Shown one piece after another: positions 54,360 through 64,000 of a stretch of DNA of 64,000 bases. The position numbers and the translations under genes are program-made. Under the pieces are notes generated by a model. The model saw nothing but the letters and a program-made list of their open reading frames with translations, made no database searches and was not told where the DNA came from. Source of the stretch: Fomitopsis serialis (lineage: Eukaryota > Basidiomycota > Agaricomycetes > Polyporales > Fomitopsidaceae); assembly GCF_022376445.1 (NCBI RefSeq), contig NW_025954975.1:372001-436000 (forward strand), written 5' to 3'. Every line of letters begins with the position of its first letter. Position 1 is the stretch's first letter.

Positions 54360-55740
54360 ACCTTACTCCCGCCTGTCCTTCTCGGTGGTTGAGCTCGAGA
54401 GATCTGTCGCTGTGTAGAATAGTGGGTTAGTACGAATACAATGCAGACAGCAACGCCTCATTCCCATCTCAACGCCTTCGTTGTCCACCGTGCCCACAAA
54501 TACCCAGGCTGAACAAGAACCGGAACCGGAACGCCTCTGAGCGAGAGCACCGGCATACATAGTACTCTTGATATCTACACTAGGAGTTGCGCGCTTAATG
54601 TGACCAGAAAGGAAATCGCACAGTGGACGCACGTGCCACGACGATTGCTTTCACTGTCGAGCACAATCTCTTCGTCGTCCACGACGCCGACTACCATTTC
54701 CGACTTTTGCACTGCGCGTATTCTCTCCGCTGTGAATTGGAGCTGTGGGTAACTGTGAGTTTTTGTAGATGGCAAGCGTATAGAGCGGATCTGACGCGTA
54801 CTGCGCAGGGCGCATCGCGTATGCCGCGTCCGAGTCGCAGGCCAGGATGATTGCATCCAAGGCGATTCGCGCATGCAAATGGACATTGACACCTTGCAGA
54901 TACACTGGGGCGTGCCTACGTGTATATCTCTGAAGAGTACGCTGTTTTTCTCCGGATCGACAAGATGTCGTGTTCTTCTGGCGCGTCTTGGTGACAAAGA
55001 GCACGGGCCACAGCTAACGGTACGCAGAACGTCCTGCCCACACGATTCTGACGATCTTGCAACTGACTGCGCGTACTTTTAAAGCTGATTCTTGGTCGCG
55101 TACCTTGCGATGCGGTCGGATGACGTGTGGTCGCACTCGTCCTGTTCGACGACGGTGTGCGCGTCGACCGCGGAGTTGGCTTCCACTTCGTCAAGTTTGA
55201 AGAATAGACGGCCGTATTTCTGGGTTAAGATTAACGAGGAGCCGTACATTCAGAGGTCATGGATGCTGGCGAGACTAGTCTACATGGTATCGCCTCGGCG
55301 CGAAGGTATGCGAGCTTTGTGCAAGTGCGGTTCCGATGATCGTCGTACTCACGACAAGTGGCTTTGCACAGTGAAGCCTTGATTGTCCGTCTCACGATCT
55401 GGCCAGCTGAAATGAGGCTGTTCTCTGGTCTGTCCACCCGTGGAAGGAGGCATCGGTGAGCTGACACCACAGATGGTCCAATCTACGCCGTCCGACTGTC
55501 GACTCAACCATGTTCTCATTTTTCTTCTGCAGGATGTAGCCATACATGGAGACTTGATCAAGCTGGCCTCGGAGTATGGATTTCTTGTCGACCTGCTCCT
55601 GCACACGAGACATGAATCTCATGCTTCTCTCGTATCGTCGAAGCGGATTCAAAAAAGCGGCTTTGCGCGAGAAATTAGAGGTTGGCGTGAGTCTATTCAC
55701 ATATATCGATGTGGCATGCGTGAACATATAATCGTTAGCA
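54360..55740 (-). other. Unresolved minus-strand locus, possible multi-exon gene
   Basis: Several protein-like stretches with neighbouring splice-like signals occur on the minus strand: RVQEQVDKKSILRGQLDQVS and YGYILQKKNENMV (around 55600-55500), DRETDNQGFTVQSHLS before a gtgagt donor (around 55350), QKYGRLFFKLDEVEANSAVD and HTVVEQDECDHTSSDRIA (55220-55110), ALDAIILACDSDAAYAMRPA (around 54800), and TMYAGALAQRRSGSGSCSAW (around 54550). I could not join them into one continuous reading frame and recognise no family; it may be a decayed gene. Confidence 0.3.
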
Positions 55741-56806
55741 GAGCATGAGATAGATCTCTACTGCTGCCTTGCCTCAAGAGTGGTGTCGGATGAGCTGTGC
55801 AGTAGAAGCGTCGTGTCGACCGTGGTGTGTGCATATGAGGACGGGGATTCTGCCGGTATGTCTCAGGCCATGACATACGAAGCACTAGCTTACTCGGCAG
55901 GGGCTCCTGCCGTAGGGATGTCGTGCCGGGCGCTCTCAGCACAGGCTACATATTCGCAAATCCTGGCGAGCGCGCCCACTCTGGGGCGATTGCGCTCAAT
56001 TGATGGGGGAGCCAAGACCGCGCATTCCACGTCATGCTGCACTGGTCTCGGACGGGCCTGCGGATGCTTGGGAGGGTTTCCTGGGTCGCCATACTGCAAC
56101 AGCCACAGCCGGTCACGGTGGCGACTATTGTGCTGGGAGCCCCTGTTGTTGCACCCCTCGCAGGATGCGCACAGGCAAAGGCCGCCCGCAGAGACAATGG
56201 GACGCCTGAGTCGGGATTAGCCCTGACACGCGTCAGGTCATCGGGGGTTGAATTCACGTGACGTATACGTACGCGCGCCGCGTCATGATCGGGAGAATTT
56301 GTCGGTCCTTGCCCGTCACGGTGGCGCAGGCGCGCGGTCTGGGCGAGTCGTTATCGTGAGTCGCAGGCCCATGCCCTCGCTGACATTTCCTAGGGACAGG
56401 CCGCAATGGCGGGCTCTGGGCACCCGGGGCGCCTGCGTGTGCGCTGCGCCCGCGGTTGATGCTGCGCGATGCGGTGGGCGCAGGGCGGGGACGCGTCGGG
56501 CGGGGCGGGGAGAAGCGGAGGCTAGGGGCGTGACGCGTGACGTGGATCTCGATGGGAGCCGCGGCCATCAAGCGCGACTATTTTGGTAAGCGTGGCACGG
56601 TTACCGCCAGGGTCCTGCCGCGTCCGTACAACCTCACAAAGCGCGTGCTCTGCTCGCTCGCCTTCCTTTCTCCCCGACTACCAACTCCTCGCTCCTCAAG
56701 CCTCCGCCTGCCACTCGCTCGTCCGTCCCTCCTACCCACTTCCGCCTCCCTCTCCTCGCTGGACGACCCTTCTTGCACCCTACCCACGATTAATGGTCTG
56801 CACCAC
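55741..56806. other. Intergenic and 5' region of the GDS1-type gene
   Basis: Very GC rich near 56250-56540. A CT-rich leader with many CTCGCTC/CCTCC runs precedes the ATG at 56807. Upstream in-frame codons to 56537 exist but look like leader sequence. Confidence 0.5.
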
Positions 56807-59800
56807 ATGGTCGCGCCCGCCACAGTCTCAACCCCGCAGCGTCAGGCATCCGCCAACCACCAGTATGGCACGCGCATCCGCTCCAACTCGATCATCAAGC
56901 CCTCCATCCGTCTGCGCCACTCGGCTGCCTCTGCTGCATCCACTCCGAGGCGCATCAAGCCCGCGCCGACGCCCAAGTCTAAGAACGGACCCATAACTTT
57001 CGGCGTGCCACAGCCGGACTACCCACCTTTCCCACCGGACCATGTTATGTTACATCACGACGACGCAGACAGCAAGGTCTTCATGGCCATAGGACGTTCC
57101 TTCATGTCCGTCGTACGTCCCCTCATTGCGTGTAATCGCCGTGACCCTGTACCTGAGCGTTGTCGTTGCATACAGGATAATCGCGCTATGACCATCAAAG
57201 ACCTCGCAGAAATGACTATGCAATACGGTATAATGTGCCAAAAGTGCGTCACTCGTCCGTCTCGTGTCATGCCTTCATTAATAAATAACGTGTGGCGGCA
57301 GCGTGTCCGCAGCGGGCCAGGCTATCACCACCTATATCCGGAACCACCTTCAACGCTGCGAAGTGCAACAGGACCACCCATTACTTCTCCGACACGTTCT
57401 CTCTGGTACAGCATCCGATGATGATCTCCTCCCAGCCTTGCACTCTCGCATGGGTGGCGCACATTGTGCGCTCAATCCGTCAGAGAGCAGAATCACCAAC
57501 TTTAGGCGCGGAACCATGGTTTGGTACCTGAGCAGGGCCGCCGGTGCGCCATGCCCGTTCGCTAGGTGCGGGATCCGCCTGTGCGAGTACACAGAGAACG
57601 GGAAGGTCGGCGACGTTCCCACTTACGGCCGCGAGAAGAAACGCGAGAGAGATCGTCTCCGCCGTGCAGAGCACTGTGGCCAGAAGCGGAAGCGCTTGTT
57701 ACGCAGCGCGTATGCTGATAAAGGATCAGACTCGGACTCAATGAGCGAAGAAGAGAAGCGTCCCCCCAAGGTGAAACTCACGTTGCGTCTTCGACCTCTC
57801 AACGCGTCTAGCTCTGGGGCCTCGCTGTCGGCATCCCCCGCGCCGCAAGATGAAGTGCATGTGTGTCAATCGCAGCCGCACTCGCCCCCGGAGATCATCG
57901 ACCTTTCCAAGGACGACTCTGATTGTGAGTCGTCGGGCTCCGAGGAGGACTCAGACGACGATGACTCCATGTCAGTGGACTCTTCATTGTCCTCTGACGC
58001 CGACGAAGACGTGCCACCTGCATCTGCATTTGGCGGCGATTCGCTATCGCCTTCTACTTATGGCGCACACTCAACTTTCTCCTCAGCGTCTCCTGATGTT
58101 TATCGACGCTCGACTTCTGCATCGCCTCCCCCAGATACTGAGGACGAAGAGGACGACTATCACCACAGCATGACGAACTCCCGTCGGTACTCGCTGGATC
58201 GTTACTCATCATGGGACGACGAGGACGAGGACGAGATGAACCTCGATGACAATTTCTGGGACATGGACAACGACGCGGAGACGCAGTGGGAGAGCCCTGG
58301 ACCGCGATCACCTTCTGCTCAATTCGAGGATGTCATCTTTGTCAAGCAAGAGCCGAGCGACGTCGGTGGTATGCTCGATGCATGGGATGACCTCGACGCC
58401 AGGGGCGACCCCAAGGTTGTCGACGTCGTACTCCGAGCAGCAGCCGGCCTCGACACGGACTTCGTTAAGCCGAAGCTCGAGGAGATAGACTCCTGGGAGC
58501 TACCGCACTTCGCCGGCACCAGCTCGGATAGCTTCGTTACGAACCCGATAGACGACGCCACCAGCCATATCAAAGAGGAAGAGGTCGAGAGCGGCGTCCC
58601 GTTCCTGACCCGTGGATTGCATACCCCTTCCCCTGAACGTGCCTCACTGTCTCCGTCACCTATTTCGCCCATCTCACCATCGGCTCTTCCGCCGTCGTTC
58701 GTCGCGGAGCGCCGCGATAGTCACCTCATCTGGCGGGATGCAGAGCTCCTTGGTCCGGACAGTCTCAAGCCGCATGACCTTGCTGAGGGCGATTGGCGAG
58801 AGGGCCGTAGGAGCAGCGATATACCGTCCCCTGCGGCCGAACAGCCTCAGCCATCGAGTGTGGCTTCTACGAGCGCGTCGGGCGGTGACGCTCTACAGGG
58901 TCAGCAGGCACGCGTGGGGCCGCCGCCACCGCGTTTGGACTTGGCTTCGTCTGGGACGCGGGAACAAGGTTATCTTGTCCCGGATCTGTCTTCCCCGTCC
59001 CTGCTCTCGTCTTTGACTTCGCTGACGATCCACACTCCCACGTCCCCCGAGGCGCTCAAGGGTACGTCCCCGACGTCCCCTCCGCCTCACGGTCCTGGGC
59101 TCGCTGCGCAGCACGCCTCGTTGCGGCCTGCTCAGGATGAGGAGCCTCAAATCATTCAAACAAGCCAACCCTGCGATCCGCCCATCGCTGCTACGCAGCT
59201 GGAAGGTGTGTAATCGTAACATGTGTGTTGGAATGGAAGCTTACCGCGTGTGACCAGGCGTTAGTGTATATCAGATGACACTTCAGTCATCTCTAATCCT
59301 CCGGAGGCTCGACACCGGCTTTGTCTTGGTCGATCCTCTCCTGAAAGAGCTTGGGCTCCCATCGTCGTCCTCGCCGTTCCCCAATGCGATCTGTATAGCC
59401 AAAGGCTCTGCACAGGTGTGCGGTACATGGCTTCCGCTGACCGCAGCGCGCGACCTGTGCAAGGATCATCCCGTGGTGGCACTCTTCCTCTCTGATCAAC
59501 TGCCAGATCGCTTCCCCGCCACTCTCCAGGAGCTTACCCGACATGCGCACCCGTTCAGCAGATGGCCGGGCTCGTTCGGACAGCATTTCAAGTCGACCAT
59601 CGAGGCGAAGCGCCAGTCGCTCTCGTCACACCGTCTCGTCTTCCCGGCTGAGGATCAGGACATGTCGCAGTGGGCGAGCGAGGAGAACTTCCTCTCCATG
59701 CAATCTGCCCTCGCGCTCTCACATGCGATACTCCCGACACTCACCACGTCCCCAGAAGAGCACATGGCCCCTGAGCTGCCGCTCAGTCCGGCCGAGGAGA

Positions 59801-60054
59801 AGATGTTCAGAGAGCTGTGCTCTGATCCAGAGTGGGAAGCATCCACGCCCCCCTCGGAGAGTGCCGCTCTGGAGCGCTCGGAGGCGGCGGTCGAGGCTCC
59901 TCCTGCCGAGGCGTCTGCGACCGCGAAGGGGAAGGAACCACCGTGCCAGGACCGACCTCTGCGTCGGTCGAAGCGTGTCGCGGATGCCATTGCCATGGCG
60001 AACCGATCGAGGACCCGCTCGAGCAAGAGGGGTTCGCGGAGCTCGCTCTCGTGA
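56807..60054 (+). CDS. GDS1-type winged-helix plus KilA-N/APSES-like regulatory protein
   Basis: join(56807..57112,57176..57243,57302..59205,59258..60054), 1,024 aa, phases consistent. Start chosen at MVAPATVSTPQRQASANHQY because the upstream frame is low-complexity leader. Residues ~100-210 match the fungal GDS1 winged-helix type: DNRAMTIKDLAEMTMQYGIM, AAGQAITTYIRNHLQRCEVQ, then RITNFRRGTMVWYLSRAAGA and a basic KKRERDRLRRAEHCGQKRKR. A ~500-residue acidic/Ser-rich middle (EEDSDDDDSMSVDSSLSSD; FVKQEPSD; KEEEVES) resembles an activation region and has SUMO-like KxE sites. The fourth exon has a KilA-N/APSES-like fold signature (SSLILRRLDTGFVLVDPLL, VCGTWLPLTAARDLCKDHPV, ALFLSDQLPDRFP). Likely a nuclear DNA-binding regulator; targets unknown. 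Intact. Confidence 0.85.
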
Positions 60055-60919
60055 AACGTGCGGTGATGCACACATTGCAGGCGACTGTTCAGGATGGTCG
60101 TGCTGCCTTCTCTCAGGTTTTGTTGTCTCCTTTTGTCGCGCGTTGCTTTTTGCGTTACTTATTGTCTTCGATTCTTCGACTCGACTGTGCCTGCGGTTTT
60201 TGTTCTCCAGTGTGTCATTGTGTTAGAAGTGTATCCCTACCGTCTGTTTTCCGCCGTCTGCGTCTCCCTCTTCGTGTTCCGCTGCTCGCACCCTTTCGGC
60301 GTGCGTGTGCGGCCGGTGCTGCTTCGTGATTCTGCAGCGAACCGACATCATTCATTCGGGCTGCTTCTGATTGACGGGCGTGCGGACGCCGGGCGATACC
60401 CTGCTCGCTGCGCTGGACATTGACCGAGTACGATAGACCCCCACTCCGTATAGTGCTAAGGTAGTGTAGTACATATGTTGGTATGAATATGACGAGTATG
60501 CGTGTACCGCCCCTGTCTGATGCGGCCGTGCCAGCGATCTGTCCGCAGGCCTGCTTCCGGGCGCGTGACTGGGCGGACAAGAGCCGCGCGGCTATAGAAG
60601 AGCGGAGTTTGGCGCAGTCGCAGGCTCTGCTGAGTGCTCGTCGAGTCCCTCGCTCCCAACGACCTCCACCCTACTTAGTCCCCTCCTATTTACCGGAGTC
60701 TACCCTACTCTAGTAGTCCTGGGCAGTCCTTGTCTTGCTCGCCCGCAAAATTCCCCAAAATTCACCCTATAACGACCTATAACCCCTGCTCATAGTTACC
60801 CACGTCGACCGGCCGACCGGGCATTTGCTCTCGCCCCTTTCGCTCTTGCTTACCTGCATAGCTGCACCAGCACCCCAACATTCAGTAATTCCTAATACCC
60901 ACCTCTTCCTGCGGCCACC
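60055..60919. other. Intergenic, 5' region of the Pumilio gene
   Basis: T-rich 3' flank of the upstream gene (60110-60290), then a pyrimidine-rich promoter/leader. No gene seen. Confidence 0.5.
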
Positions 60920-63900
60920 ATGTCCCTCTCCGCCAACGACAACGGCTTTTCCTCCAGGGTCAACTCGGGCAAGACGCCGCCCCCGGCGCCCTCAGCTGCG
61001 TTCGCTAAAAGGTGTGTCGCGGTGCATATTCTGGCCTTCGCCGCCGTCTGACAATATTTTTCCAGAGCGAGGGAGCTCGAGGCGGAACAGGGGATAGGTG
61101 CTAGATACAGGCCCCCCGCGCTGCGCGCCTTGGCTTCCGGCGGCTCTCCTCCTAATAACGACCTATCTTCGTCTACGAACTCCCCAGGCGACAACGGTGA
61201 CCTGCCGCCGACCAACTACCCCGCGGGCTTCCGGAGGGCGAGGGCGGGGACCTTGCCCTCCAACGTCCAGCTCGCAGCTCAGCGCTTCGCCGCGGCATCG
61301 AGCACGCTGAGCAGCTCGACAGCAGCGGCTGCTGCCACTGCGTCGACGGACTCGTTTCAGGAGCAGCTCCAGCGACAGAGCTTCGCACCGCCCGCGTCGA
61401 CGGCACCCGTGCGACCTGGTCTACGTCACTCGGCCTCGGTCGCTTCTTCAGCTGCTTCCTCTGCATTGACTGAGCGGAACAGCCGCCTCCGCTCTGGCTC
61501 GCTCACCCTCCCCTCGGGCGGCCTCTCCAACGCGTTCGGCTCGTCCCTCTTTTCGTCGACCTGGATGCCCAGCCGCAACGGTGGTATGCCCGTGCTGGAC
61601 GATCTGCGCTCAGTGACGTCCATGGACTCCGGCGCAGACGATTTCGATGTCCACACGCTGGACTACCTGGGTCTTGACGAGACCCTCCGCCACCCGCCCG
61701 CTGCTACCATCTCGGAGCTGCGCAACCAGGCCCAAGCCGCGATCGCAGGCAATCTCGCTGCGAACCCCTCTAGGCTTCGGGCTACCACAGTGTCCAACCC
61801 GTACCGGCCTTCTGCAGGCGCTTCTCTGCTCGCCACTCCCAGTGCAGAGGAAGAAGAGGAGCTTTACGATGAGCGTATGTACGGCAGGCAGAGTCTCAAC
61901 GCTTACCAGGACACGGAAAGCGACTATCTCTCGGCTGCGTACATGGCGAAGGGCTTCAAGCAGAGCGACCACCTCTCCGTCGGTCTTGGCTCACGTCCCC
62001 GTGCTATCTCCGTTGGAAACCTCGACGACACGACGCGAGCGCTGCAGGCCCGTCGTCAGGCTGCGGCTGAAGCACAGGCGTACAACGATCTGTCCATCCA
62101 GACGAGCCTGGGCGGTATCCCTCGTGCTGACAAGGCCAATGCCCGAGGTGGTGGTTCCCCTTCGGTCCATTTCTACAATGGCGAACTCTCCAGAAGCAAC
62201 TCGTACCTCGCCGCTCCGTCGACGAACCAGAACCGCGCGACGTCACCGAAGTCGGAGGGGTCTTCCCAGATGCAAACGCCGACCCGCTCCCTCTGGATCG
62301 GGAACCTCGATAGCTCCGTCACCAGCGAGCAGCTCATCCACGTGTTCGCCCCGTACGGTGCCATCGAGTCGCTCAGGTTGCTGCCTGAGAAGGTCCGTGT
62401 CCTGTCCATTCATTTCCCGTTCCCACCGCGCTAACATTAACGCAATAGGAATGCGGCTTCGTGAACTTTGTCGACCAGGCGGACGCGATCCGCGCTAAGG
62501 AGGACGTCCTGAACCGCCTGGGCGGAGACATTGGCATGCCGAACGGGCAGACCGTCCGCATTGGCTTCGGAAAGGCTGATAGCGCGCCGGTCGCTCCCGC
62601 GAAGGGCACGAACATGAACAGCCCGTCGGCGACCTCGCCTGGTGGCGGGCTCGGTAAAGCGACGGGTAACAACGTTGGGCTGGCGGGCATGGATGCGCAG
62701 CTGCAGTCTACCCCAACGAGAGCGCTTTGGATTGGGTCGATTCCATCGACGACTACGCCCGCGACCATTCTTAGCGTGTTCAGCCCGTACGGCCCCATCG
62801 AGTCTGCGAGGGTTCTCACGCACAAGAACTGTGGCTTCAGTAAGTTTTGTCTGTGCGCATGACGATGTTTCGGAGGCTGATGTTCGTGCCCCAGTCAACT
62901 TCGAGCGTCTTGACGATGCAGTTCGCGCTCGCAAGGCTCTCAACGGCCGCGACGTCCTGGGCAGCGACGTCGGCGCCATCCGCATCGGCTTCGCCAAGGT
63001 GCCCGTCAAGAACGGTTCTGAGGGTACTGGCGGACAAGACGAGGGCAATGGCCTCAACGTCCAGGGCGTCGGCGACCTGAGCGTCGGCGCGACCATCCAC
63101 GCGCTGCGCAACATCAAGGGCGCGACCACCATACCCGTCGACCAGCAGGTCCTCAGTGGCGCGGTGGAGAACTACCGCTCGAACCTGTTGCTGAGCATGA
63201 TCGCCTCTGGGGCGCATGCGGGCATGTTCGACTCGGCTGGCAAGCCTGCTGGCTGGACAACGGCGGTTACGGAGCAGCAGATGGTCATGAAGGAGCTCAG
63301 TGGTGGAAGTCCCGACGCAGAGGCTGACATTCAGGCCCTTGCAGGTCAGTCCTCCTAGGGTTAGTTCGGTGGGGCAATACTGACGTACTGGCAGAGTTCC
63401 GCCCCCCGATGATGTACTACACGACGATCCCGCTGGTATCTGAGAGGCCTCACAACAGACGGTGGGATGCGTCGAAGCTGCGTGAGCTCCGCAAGAGGCT
63501 CGACACGAGCACTATCTCTACCGAAGAAATCGACAATACCGCGGCCGACTTCCTCGACGGGGAGATTGTTGACCTCGCGTCCGACTGGCTCGGTAACACG
63601 GTATGTTTCCCATTTCGGATGTCCGTAATCGGTCCTGACAGCTGTCTCTAGGTTGTGCAAAAGCTGTTTGAGAAGTGCTCTCCAACGCCTCGCCTCGCCA
63701 TGCTCGAGCGCCTGAGCCCGCACCTCGCTATGATCGGTATCCACAAGAATGGCACGTGGGCTGCGCAGAAGATCATCGAGTGCGTGCAGACTCCAGACGA
63801 AGTGGCTCTCGTCACGCAGAACTTGAGGCCCTACGTCCCGCCGCTCTTGTTGGACCAGTTCGGTAACTACGTCGTGCAGTAAGTGTGAGAGTGCGTGTGT

Positions 63901-64000
63901 ATGGGGACTGCATACTGATAGCCGGGTAGATGCTGCCTGCGCTTCGGTGCACCCGCCACCGATTTCTTGTTCGACGCGATGGCCGACCGTCTCTGGGAGA
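60920..64000 (+). CDS. JSN1: RRM + Pumilio RNA-binding protein, JSN1/PUF1 type (3' end outside window)
   Basis: Exons 60920-61011, 61066-62392, 62449-62839, 62895-63344, 63395-63600, 63652-63878 and 63930 to the window edge, all in phase. The N-terminal ~430 residues are Ser/Ala-rich and disordered. RRM1 (from ~437) reads TRSLWIGNLDSSVTSEQLIH, GAIESLRLLPEKECGFVNFV; RRM2 (from ~558) reads TRALWIGSIPSTTTPATILS, YGPIESARVLTHKNCGFINF. Pumilio repeats follow: ADFLDGEIVDLASDWLGNTV, VQKLFEKCSPTPRLAMLERL, IGIHKNGTWAAQKIIECVQT, LLDQFGNYVVQCCLRFG. This order (low-complexity, two RRMs, PUF) is that of yeast Jsn1/Puf1 and Puf2, which bind mRNAs for membrane or mitochondrion-linked proteins. Intact as far as visible. 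Confidence 0.92.

Overview
The window reads as a basidiomycete fungal genome, most likely an Agaricomycete and possibly Polyporales. Genes are split by very short introns (about 47-70 nt, GT..AG), GC3 is high in conserved genes, and the accessory families (multi-copy RTIDDTYGDS-type membrane proteins, basidiomycete-style BTB/POZ and F-box genes, double-psi beta-barrel secreted proteins) fit that group. All exon junctions were placed by eye from donor/acceptor signals, reading phase and family conservation. No tRNA, rRNA, CRISPR or prokaryotic feature was seen.

Layout. 1-1.85 kb: C-terminal part of a Dicer (both RNase III domains, dsRBD-like tail), followed at once by two long near-perfect hairpins (1888-2000 and 2088-2238). 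2.8-5.7 kb: two expansin/RlpA-like genes, one frameshifted, one intact. 6-23.5 kb: five paralogous single-pass membrane proteins, all on the minus strand, each with a signal peptide, a conserved ectodomain, one TM helix and a C-terminal PPxY motif. They are interleaved with gene relics, duplicated flanks, TA-flanked inverted-repeat elements and a frameshifted BTB gene. 23.5-26.4 kb: MITE-like repeats. 26.4-30.7 kb: conserved genes (a 375-aa unknown and an RCC1-repeat FMP25 homologue). 30.7-43.1 kb: accessory again, with two BTB + F-box pairs in the same orientation (32.1-35.4 and 39.3-43.1 kb), one gene of each pair being broken. 43.6-48.3 kb: conserved RPC82 (Pol III) and linker histone H1. 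51.18-53.80 kb: a near-perfect 2.6-kb inverted repeat with two identical convergent copies of a four-TM protein gene around a 145-bp spacer. 56.8-64 kb: conserved regulators, a GDS1-type winged-helix + KilA-N/APSES-like protein and the start of a JSN1-type RRM + Pumilio protein.

Themes. Conserved housekeeping genes are intact in every frame, whereas most 1-nt frameshifts and stops fall in duplicated accessory genes. That argues for real decay rather than poor sequence, but only reads or a second strain can settle it. The accessory half is rich in potential ubiquitin-pathway adaptors (C-terminal PPxY membrane proteins, BTB, F-box). It is also rich in structures that would give double-stranded RNA if transcribed (two hairpins beside Dicer, a 1.1-kb element with ~300-bp inverted arms, the 2.6-kb palindrome), in a window that itself carries Dicer.
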